This document shows positions 55,794-64,000 of a stretch of DNA of 64,000 nt, piece by piece. Position numbers and translations under genes: made by a program. The stretch is from Linnemannia schmuckeri (taxonomy: Eukaryota; Mortierellomycota; Mortierellomycetes; Mortierellales; Mortierellaceae). The notes beneath the pieces were generated by a model, which saw only the letters and a program-made list of their open reading frames with translations, searched no databases and was not told the DNA's origin. The stretch is from contig JANATG010000003.1 in NCBI GenBank assembly GCA_029449235.1, forward strand, positions 62,001 through 126,000. Reading direction: 5' to 3'. Each line of letters starts with the position of its first letter. The first letter of the stretch is position 1.

Positions 55794-58017
55794 GGATTAT
55801 ATTTTTTGCGTATTTTCCTGTATTTCCTATGTGGACTTGTGCAGTCTTGTTTCACGTTGTTTGTTTTGTTTCGTAGAGGTCTTGTCATTTTTCCAGCACA
55901 TCCTTTTTGGGCTTTGCTCAATTGGAAGAACAAAAAAAAAAAAAAAAAAAAAAAAAAGGGGGATTTGGTGCTAATCCTCCGCCATCCATCTCACCCACGT
56001 TATTAACCTTACTTTCCATGTGTTCAATTACACTAAATTAGGAGTGGCGCAGAGGGCTTTATCATCCCTCGGAGCTCGCTATACGAAATCCTTCTAGAAC
56101 TCATCCCCACAGAAAAGATTTTACGTGGGAAACGCGTCCTCTCCTTCGTACAAGGTGAAGGAGGCGTGCAGGTCAAATGTGCCGACGGCTCTGTACATGA
56201 GTCTGATATACTTGTCGGAGCCGATGGAACCTACAGTGCGGTCCGGCAGAATCTTTATGAACGGCTGAAGAAGGAGGGTAAGCTATCGGTGGCAGATCAG
56301 AAGCCGGCCATGTTTAATTGTGTCTGTTTGACGGCGCAGACGTACCCGTTGGATCCAGTTCAATTTCCAGAGCTGAGTGAGCCCGGGTGCCATTATAATA
56401 ACATCGTCGCCCAGAACAAGCCCTATTCCGTAAGTATCCTCATCCTCATCACCTTATCTAATTTTTTTTTGTTCTGTGCAATCACGGCTAACACCAACCA
56501 TACCTTCTAACGCACTCTATCACAAATAGTGGATGACATTTACGGGTAAGGACAATATAGTGTGTTGGAGTGTGATCCAATACCTCAACAAGGAAACGTC
56601 CGAGTTGAACGACAGCTTCCGAAGCACAGATTGGGGGTCCGGACTGGCAGAAGCCATGTGTCGAGAAGTGCAACATTTCCCTATCCCCGGTGGGAATGGT
56701 AAACTGACGCTTGCGGATCTGATTGTCAACACCCCTCGTGATCAGATTGCAAAAGTGACGCTGGAGGAGAAGGTGTTTGAGAGCTGGTACGGTGGTCGCA
56801 CCGTTCTTCTCGGCAACGGTAAGCTTCCATCTCTTTTTTTTTCTACTTTTTTTCGTTTAAAGGATGTCAGATGCTGAGCAGCGTTTTGCATATATGTGTG
56901 TTTTGTAGTAAAATTATTTGCATGTCCTAATTCTCTCTTTTATTTCTCTACATCTGCACGCGCCTTTCTATAATGTAGCTGTCCACAAGGTAAACAGCAA
57001 CAAACATACTCATCGCCTATCAGTGATACCAATGCCACCATCAGCATCATAGTACCATCTCCTCCTAACTCCAACTTTCCACTCCCCAACTTTTAACAAC
57101 CTAAAATAGTTCCATCCGGCTGGAGGAGAGGGCGCGCTATGCTCATTATACGACGCAGTCTCGTTAGCTAACTGGATCAACGTCCTCGACAGCAACACAA
57201 TCGCCGGGTTAGACGTCATCTTCAAGGAATACGTTGACGAACGTCTGCCCCCTGCCCGAGCTGCCCTCATCCAGTCCCGCAACATGGCCAACATGTACTC
57301 TCGGGTAAGAATTCTTCTCTTGGTTGCCTTCTCAGAACTGCATTTTCAACGACTTTTCGTCTTTCATTCTTTGCACCTTGTTCTAATTCTACCTATTCAT
57401 CTCCATTTCACCATATACCTCATATACTTTTACAACAGACGTTCAAGGCATCAATGGCCCGCTTCGTATCACGCAATATGCCCGACTTTCTGTGGAAAAC
57501 AAAACTCGCAAAATCGGCAGCAGACCGCGCACAAGCCGCTTTCCTCCCGCTCATCCAAGATTCTGGCACTGTCCCACCACTCTTCCAACCCTCCTTGCAT
57601 AAAACTCTGGCGATCCTCGAGGCCCAGGCTGCTGCCAAGAAGGCTAAAGAAGATGCCGCTGCGACGTCGACGACTACCAGTACTACCTCCACGGCGTCGT
57701 CGGGCATTTCGAGCGTTTCAGGAACGACGACGGCGACGGTACCAGTGAACACACAGCAAACACAAACATATGTGGATTACCACCACCAGGCTCCGGTAGT
57801 ATCATCATCAGCATCGTCAATCCACAACCTCCCACCAGCACCATTTGCGCCCACCTTGTCGTCCTCCTCCACTTCCTCTCTATCCGCACATGTCCATACT
57901 CCTCAACATCATCATCATTACTCTTCTTCTTTTACTGGTGTACAACAGCCATCATCGTCGTCATTAGCGGTTTCTCCCTATGGAGCAACAACAACAGCCA
58001 GAGCCGTTCCTTTGTGA
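54900..58017 (+). CDS. FAD-dependent monooxygenase C (583 aa), diverged and extended
   Basis: Seven exons: 54900-55029, 55571-55730, 56042-56429, 56530-56818, 56979-56989 (11 nt), 57110-57304 and 57439-58017. Motifs: GAGLGG at residues 12-17, GADGTYSAVRQ, and GN-AVHK-FHPAGGEGALCSLYDAVSLANWI. Unlike A and B, the first FAD motif is not cut by an intron and the 21-nt exon is fused to the next one. The normally conserved Asp of the GD motif is Asn in LLGN, and GQG is GEG, so FAD binding or activity may differ. About 120 extra C-terminal residues are Ser/Thr/His/Pro-rich. Same general reaction as A and B by family; the substrate is probably different. Confidence 0.85.
55765..55957 (+). repeat. T29 and A26 runs inside one intron of monooxygenase C
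   Basis: T29 lies at 55765-55793 and A26 at 55932-55957, both inside the intron 55731-56041. In the pre-mRNA they could pair into a roughly 26-bp U:A helix with a 138-nt loop. Confidence 0.8.
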
Positions 58018-58214
58018 AAAGAACAAGAATTTCACACCCATATACATAATTCAAATACTACCAACTCCATGCACACACTCCGGTGACCTAATAAACACAC
58101 TCCTCACCTTCCATGTTACCATCAAAATGCGAAAAAGTTGTCATAGCCATGTTACATACGTAACTAATGAAGAAGCAATAGATATATATTTATATAAAAA
58201 ATGCGAAAAAGCAA

Positions 58215-61200
58215 TTAAATGTGAGAGGTAGTACTAGTTATGGTGGTGCCATTGTACGCTGCCTTCCAGCTCTTTTTGACTAAACTCAAGACTCCAGCAA
58301 TAGAGCTCGAAGAGCCAGAGCCCTCGTTGTCCGTTGAAGCCCCGCCAGCGGCGTCGTCCTGACTGACGTGCTGGTCTAGTTTCAACTTTAGGTTCGCAAC
58401 TTGGTAGATCTGCTCCTCAACCGTATCCCGCACAATCAGCTTGTACACCTCGACTTCCTTCGTCTGTCCCACACCTATTTGTCATTGTGGTTTAAATAAG
58501 TATCAGAATCGAAATAAAATATGCCAAGTGCATCAAGAAATAATCAAGAGAGCAGAAAGAAGACTTACGATGGGCGCGATCCTCGGCTTGCTTGTCGTTG
58601 TGGGGGTTGTGGTCCAAGTCGTACATAATGACGACATTGGCACCAGTCAAGTTGATACCGAATCCTCCAGCCTTGGTCGACAGCAAAAAGATCTTGTAAC
58701 TCTCATCGTCGTTAAAGGAATCAATCATCGGCTGACGCTCGTCCACCTTGGTCTGGCCGTCCAGGCGAAGGAATTTGTAACCCATTGTCTTCATGATCGG
58801 CTCCAGGATATCCAGCACCATCGTGAACTGCGAAAAGATCAAAATCCTCGACTTTTCCTCATGAATCAGCCTGGGGAGCAACTTTTGCAACTCTTTTACT
58901 TTAGCCGCCTCCATCCACGGTTCTCCTGGCAACGCAAACTTTCTCACGCTCTGTGTCATCACAATGGTAACAACAAATATTAGAAACCAATTCTCGACAG
59001 GAGTTCGCTCCAACAATTGTCACGCCGACAAAATAAGCAACAACGAGTTTACCTTGTACTGTTGGCAAAGGCGGTGGAGCTCAAAATCGGTCATGACAGA
59101 CATGTCTTCCTCGATGTAGTCAATGTTAGAGTCGCAAAACTCAATCTCTTGAGTAATGACCCTGGCCATTTCCTTGAGCGTGGCATCTTTGTATTGCTCC
59201 CTGAACAACATCGGATGGTCAGCCGCCTTCCTCATTTGCATCAGCACGTTCGCAACCTCGGACGCCGTAGCCTTTTTTAGGGCTTCCGACTGCTTCTTGG
59301 GAATGGCTTTGGCCTTAACCTTGCCATCCATACTGTCCAGCTCGGTCACACCCAGTTCTCCATCCGATGACTCATCCAAAACAGTTTGGAGTACACTGGA
59401 TTTCATAATCTGGTCATAGAGTGCCCTCTGAATAGGCCCAAGATCACAATAGATGACATGCTCAACCTTCCGCGGGAGGTCCTTGAGCACATGAATCTTT
59501 TTCCTCCTCAGCACAAACGGCGCAAGCAAATGACGGGCACGGACGATACGTTCCTTAGACAGCAGCGTACTCTTCTCCGACTTAACACCGGACTTGATCT
59601 TGAACATAGTTCTCAAGGCCTCCTCGTGCTCCGCAAAAAACTTAGGCATGATAAAGATCAGCAGCGATAGCAGCTCTTGGAGATTGTTCTGCAGAGGCGT
59701 TCCTGTAAGCAACAACCGGAAGGGCGACTTGATCGACATCAATTGCTTGTAACGTGCGCTGGTGCAGTTCTTGACCATATGACCCTCGTCCAAGATGATG
59801 CCCTTGAAATTGCGCCGGTTGAGGAACTTGCGATCGTCGTGGCTCGTCGCGATGTTGTAAGTAGTAACAATAACGTCGTAGGTCGAGTCCTGATCGAAAT
59901 TGTATCGAAGCTCCTCACGCTCCGGCTGAGATCCGTAGTAACATCTTACATCCAAATCGGGGCAGAACTTTTCAAACTCACGTAGCCAGTTAGAGAGTGT
60001 CGATGTAGGGACAATAACCAAGAACGGGCCGTCTTCCCCATTCTCAAACAAGTGCGCCAGGAACGCAATAACCTGCGCCGTCTTTCCCAGACCCATCTAT
60101 CATGTTGAATAACATGTGTTGGTTAGTATCGAACGTCGCGAGGTCAATAGAAGTATATAAGCTATTGTTTCAAAATAAGCCTGGTTGATACACACCTCGT
60201 CGGCAAGGATTCCTGAGAGTTTCTTGCGCCAGAGAAGAGCAAGCCAGTTGATCCCCAACAGCTGGTATCCCTTGAGCTGGAATCCAGGCGCCATGTTGCC
60301 GGGCTGTTTGCGGATGAAATATCTCATGGCCTCCTTGCCTTCCTCAGTCGCAGAGGCCTTGTCCACATCGACATCCACAAGCTCCATTCCTGGTTCGTGA
60401 TCCTCCTCTTCATCAGTCGCCTTGTCTGCATTATCCACCTTCACGGTGTTGCTGTTTGATCCTGATTCGAACAGCTTCCCGCTTTCGTCCCCGCACCAAA
60501 CGTTTAAGGTTTTGACTAAATCCTCGCGCACCCGATCAACAGTCTTGAGCATCGTGTCGACCGCACGAATAGCATCGGTTGTTGTGAGATAACTGGTGAC
60601 AATCTTCTCGCCAACCTTTTGCTTGCGAAGCGTCACGCAGAGGTTGTCAAAGGTGTCGAAAGGTCGCAGGGCAATGACGTTGTTCGCCTGAGCCTTGGAG
60701 CACCCGCTCAGCTCCAGTAACTCCAGTTTGGTCGCCTCGTTAAAGAATGCAAGTGCACGCTCTTCTTTCCGATGCTGTCCTTCATAGCTGTTGCGCTCTC
60801 CGTCCTCGTCGTAGGAGTCTTCAGATAACTCGGACATCTCCTCGCTCTCGGATGATCGGGCCTGTTTCCTGACAGGAGCAGGGGAGGACTTGACAGGCAA
60901 GGGGACGGCCTTGAACGAGGATGGCTTGTGTATCAGCCGGTCGAGTCGGTTTTGTTGAGAGTGTCGGTCGGAATTTGATGATCGCTGAGCCGAATGTTGA
61001 CCATTGGACGCTCCCAAATCAAATAGCCTGTGGAATTTGCTGGCCAAGATGCCATCAGCCAAGGCGTATTCGCCGTCTGCCTTGTCGAGGGCCGACTTTA
61101 GGTCGTCAAAATCTGCCTCTGGGTACTTGTCCTGCAGCCTTGCCAGTGTCTCGTCCAGAGTGCTCGCCACCTCCACGTCGTCGTCAGACAGAATCTCAAT

Positions 61201-62043
61201 GGACTTGGCTGTTTTGACGGCACCCGACTCTGAGTCCGAGTCCGAGTTCGAATCCGAGTCGAGAAGAGCACGCTTGACCAGTCGTCGCCGTTGAGGAACT
61301 TGTTCATTTGGGGGAGCAGTTGAAGCCCTATCCATATCTCCTTTCTTTACAAGTCGTCTCCGGGGTTTGACCTCTATGGCATCGTCCTCGTCGCTGCTAA
61401 TAATTTGTCGTTTGATGGGCTTGGCAGGATGACTGTGACCGTTGCTTGCGCTGCTCCCGTTGGTATGACCGTTACGAGCACCAGTCATGGCGATATCATT
61501 GTATTCGTCGTTGTCGCTTTGGCTCTGTCCTGGACTGCTGAGACTCTGGTCACTCAGAAGGTCTGATGGTGATGGTGAAGGCTCAGCATCTTGTCCTGTG
61601 TAACGGAAGGATCCAACCAGCTTCTTGAAGGGAAGGGTTGATTGACTGGCGAAAGTGCTGGATTGTGGAGAAGAGAGCGTGCTGTTGATCCTTCTGGCTG
61701 AGGTCATGGGACGATCTGAAGAGGGTTTGGGTGATGTTCGACGGGCAGGTGAGTAGGTTGAGAGCTTGTTGACGCCCTTGCGAAGATCCATATCGCTTTC
61801 GCTGTCACTGTTGAGCTCGATATCGGACGATCCGGGAATGATGAGAGGAGCACTTTTGGTGGGCACGCGTTCCTTGCTGATGCTCCTGCTGCTACTGTTG
61901 CTATTGCTGTTGCTATTGCTGCAGCTACTGCTTGTGGCGGAGCTTGACCGAGAGGCGGCGGCCTGAGGTGCCTTGCTTCCAGCTGCAGCAGCCTCCTGTG
62001 CCTTCTTGAAGCGGAACTCCTGCAAGCGTTGCATCGCACTCAT
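58215..62043 (-). CDS. Fun30/SMARCAD1-type SNF2 chromatin remodeller (1,177 aa)
   Basis: Four exons: 62043-60196, 60096-59053, 58950-58569 and 58474-58215. The N-terminal half is disordered and S/D/E-rich and contains a CUE domain near residues 265-305 (TLDETLARLQDKYPEADFDDL), which binds ubiquitin. A helix-hairpin-helix stretch (LLELSGCSKAQANNVIALRPF) follows, typical of this subfamily. The ATPase has ILADEMGLGKT (an intron falls after ADE), TYNIAT, LDEGHMVKN (the DEGH box marks Fun30-like proteins), LTGTPLQNN, LIFSQF, LSTKAGGFGINL and DLDHNPHNDKQAEDRAHR. The protein slides nucleosomes in heterochromatin maintenance and DNA end resection. Start chosen at MSAMQRLQEFR. Confidence 0.93.
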
Positions 62044-62612
62044 CTCTATTATTTCTTTTTTTTTCTTGGTATAGGTGTATGTGAGAATCCAGTATGAGTA
62101 GAATGGGGACGGAGGTTTAGTATGGATGTTTGTGTGTTTGTGTGATGTTAACATTGCTTGTTGTCATTGTTTATGATTGTTTCACCAATACGCGCCACTA
62201 AACAAGGTGATGCTGCGAATCCGTTTCGAGTGTCGTAGTTGGTGTAAGTTGTACCTGTTTTGCTGTGTAGGTGCGAATGTATACAATAAAGAAAGAGGAT
62301 GACTCGAAGAAGGAGGGAGAAGGGTGGAAGGGGAAACGATGACGAGTGAAGAGGAGAAGAGAAGACAGAAAAGGAACAAAAACAACGTATTGTTTGTTGC
62401 CGTTGTTGTTGTTTTTTTTTGTGTGGACTTTGATTTTTCTTTGTCGGACACAAAAAAAAAAAAGGTGGCCAAGGGTTGGAGGGTGTGGCTGAGCACCGTC
62501 ATATCTCGTTCGTTTCTTTGACTCTCGTCTGCCACGCTTTCCTCTCTCTCTCTCTCTCGCTTGCTCACTCATTTCCTCAACACTCAAACGTACATACACA
62601 AGAACTCACACA
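62044..62612. promoter_or_regulatory. Shared upstream region of the Fun30-type and SCOC-like genes
   Basis: The starts of the two divergent genes are 569 bases apart, so this segment must hold both promoters unless they overlap coding sequence. A-rich and T-rich tracts are present, but no motif could be singled out. Confidence 0.5.
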
Positions 62613-62784
62613 ATGGACGAAACAGCAACCATGAACCACCTCGCATCAACCTCATTCCCCATGGTCCACGGAAAAGACGAAAGCGAGGACCTTGCAACGT
62701 AATATAACATAGCTCTACCAGCTACATTCACAACTCCCTTTTACGAATGCAAGCCAAACTCATCATCTTTCTCTTTCTCTCTTT

Positions 62785-62874
<90 letters not shown>

Positions 62875-63173
62875 TCTCTTCGCTCCTTTCTCACTTACTC
62901 GTTTCTGTTTCCTACAGCAAGATTCTTGAGCTTCAAGAAGGTCTTCGAGGTACTTCAAACAACAACTATACACTTTTTATTTGTATCTCGCGCAAACAAG
63001 GTATCTCTTACTCACATCAATCTTTCTCGCAATCAATGATAGATTTTATGAAGCGCGTAGCGACAGTGCACGAGGAACACGACAAGAAGCGGGACGAGAA
63101 CGCGATGCTCCAACAGTACATCGCCAACCTCATGAACTCGAACGCCGTCCGCGGAGATGCTGGCGCCAAATAG
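62613..63173 (+). CDS. SCOC-like short coiled-coil protein (82 aa)
   Basis: Three exons, 62613-62698, 62918-62949 and 63043-63173, join in frame; no single open frame covers it. The C-terminal 50 residues form one amphipathic helix ending like the SCOCO family: KILELQEGLRDFMKRV, then ENAMLQQYIANLMNSN. Animal SCOC binds Arl1 at the Golgi and affects autophagy; the fungal role is not known to me. The 32-nt middle exon encodes the first heptads. The first intron contains a long CT run. Confidence 0.8.
62789..62870 (+). repeat. (CT)41 microsatellite in intron 1 of the SCOC-like gene
   Basis: About 41 uninterrupted CT units lie 45 bases upstream of the intron acceptor, acting as an extreme polypyrimidine stretch. 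Length polymorphism is likely. Confidence 0.95.
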
Positions 63174-63788
63174 AGAACAGGAGGCAACCATGGATTGGAT
63201 ACATCCTGCTAATTGCCTGAACATGTGTCGCATGCACTTCACACTTTTATTGCGACCCAAATGATACCCTACCTCTTATATGGCCTAGAAAGACACAAAG
63301 AGAACCTTCGCTTTTTTTTTTTCTTTTTTTTTTCTTTTTTTTTCTTTGGGAGACAACATTTACTCAGAACGGCAGCAAGCCTGGCGCAATTGCTCATGAC
63401 AATGTGATACTTGAAGGAACACTGCAAAAGCTGTGGACCTATCGTGTCAATTGAGCCGCAAGCAGAAGTAGCTATTTTTCAGAAGCACATAGAATAGAAA
63501 AGCCTCACGAAGGATCAAGCAAAAAGTGCCAGCGCCAACTGCTTTTTTCCTTATCGAATACACACCTTCCTAAACTCAAAAAGAATGCCATTGAAATTAT
63601 CCCCTGTGCGAAATGGCAAATGAGAAAATGAGTGAAAGCTAAGCCACATGCTCCTTTCCAACGGATCCGATCCCGTCTTTCTCGTGAATCATCAGCCCTG
63701 CCCATTCCATCACATACCCCTTCCAACTTTCACGCCCTTCCTCTCTCCCTCCTCTCTCCCTCCCCACTCTTCTTCTTCAACCTTTATA
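63174..63788. other. Intergenic region, no gene seen
   Basis: Contains T-runs near 63311-63344 and, from 63700, the C/T-rich leader of the last gene. Confidence 0.4.
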
Positions 63789-64000
63789 ATGCAAGCCGCC
63801 GCCGCCAACACCTTGCGCATCGCCTCGCGTCGCCACTTCTCCAGCTCTGCCATGACGCGAGCCGAGCAGCAGCCCACTCCCGTCGTCGTCAACTACAAGC
63901 GCCCTGTCGGTGGATTCCGTGGAGGGTAAGCAATCATCTCACACTTATACTTCAGCAACAACTTACTTTAACATTCCCGAACACTTTTTCTTAGCAAGGA
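63789..64000 (+). CDS. N-terminal part of a probable mitochondrial protein (cut by window end)
   Basis: Exon 1 is 63789-63925 and exon 2 starts at 63995 after CTTAG. The start is rich in Ala/Arg/Ser with no acids (MQAAAANTLRIASRRHFSSS), a typical mitochondrial presequence. Then comes PVVVNYKRPVGGFRGG, which resembles the segment before a membrane helix in small fungal inner-membrane proteins, but I cannot name it. The rest lies beyond the window. Confidence 0.6.

Noticed and set aside
62728..62973. Frame encoding a long Arg-Glu repeat
   Set aside because: It is the CT microsatellite of an intron read on the other strand.

Overview
The window is nuclear DNA of a filamentous fungus. Genes are mostly split by short GT-AG introns, there are no operons or Shine-Dalgarno sites, and leaders are rich in C and T. 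Protein content includes a GCR1-type DNA-binding domain, an F-box protein, MYND proteins, a Fun30-type remodeller and Zn2Cys6 remnants. Long Q/N/S/T tracts, dense introns, a DNAAF10/WDR92-like WD40 protein and a poly(A)-tailed RNase H retroelement suggest an early-diverging lineage. Mortierellomycota is my best guess, by inference only. I saw no tRNA, rRNA or CRISPR array.

Layout. 0.1-2.4 kb (-): decayed XPG/FEN-like nuclease gene with several frame breaks. 3.3-10.7 kb (+): a 2,321-residue PH/coiled-coil protein whose PH domain is spread over four exons. 10.4-11.5 kb (-): two weak, unrecognised coding pieces. 12.1-14.4 kb (+): GCR1_C-type DNA-binding protein. 14.5-18.5 kb (-): tandem HSL-type alpha/beta hydrolases, one dead and one intact, with the same exon plan. 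19.5-21.6 kb (+): F-box protein. 21.6-26.3 kb: gene-poor, purine-biased, full of homopolymers. 26.3-31.4 kb: WDR92-like gene, then a CobW/ZNG1-like zinc metallochaperone (-), then an AP endonuclease (+) divergent from it. 31.5-38.5 kb (-): ZFAND1/Cuz1-like AN1 zinc-finger gene with two reading-frame breaks, alkaline ceramidase, two MYND paralogues and a glutathione S-transferase.

38.8-41.8 kb (+): a poly(A)-tailed retroelement with an RNase H domain and a near-perfect 13-bp flanking repeat. 42.3-44.4 kb (+): wreck of a Zn2Cys6 transcription factor gene. 45.8-58.0 kb (+): three tandem FAD-dependent monooxygenase genes of 497, 492 and 583 residues, each with an 11-nt micro-exon in the second FAD motif. 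58.2-62.0 kb (-): Fun30/SMARCAD1-type remodeller, divergent from a SCOC-like short coiled-coil gene at 62.6 kb (+). The window ends inside a gene for a probable mitochondrial protein.

Most neighbours are unrelated housekeeping genes. The one region that may be a functional unit is 42-58 kb, where a family of class A flavoprotein monooxygenases sits beside the remains of what could have been its regulator. The window also shows gene birth and death: duplicated hydrolases, MYND proteins and monooxygenases beside at least three decayed genes and a broken retroelement. Exon coordinates were worked out by hand from splice signals and frame; a few may be off by 1-2 bases.
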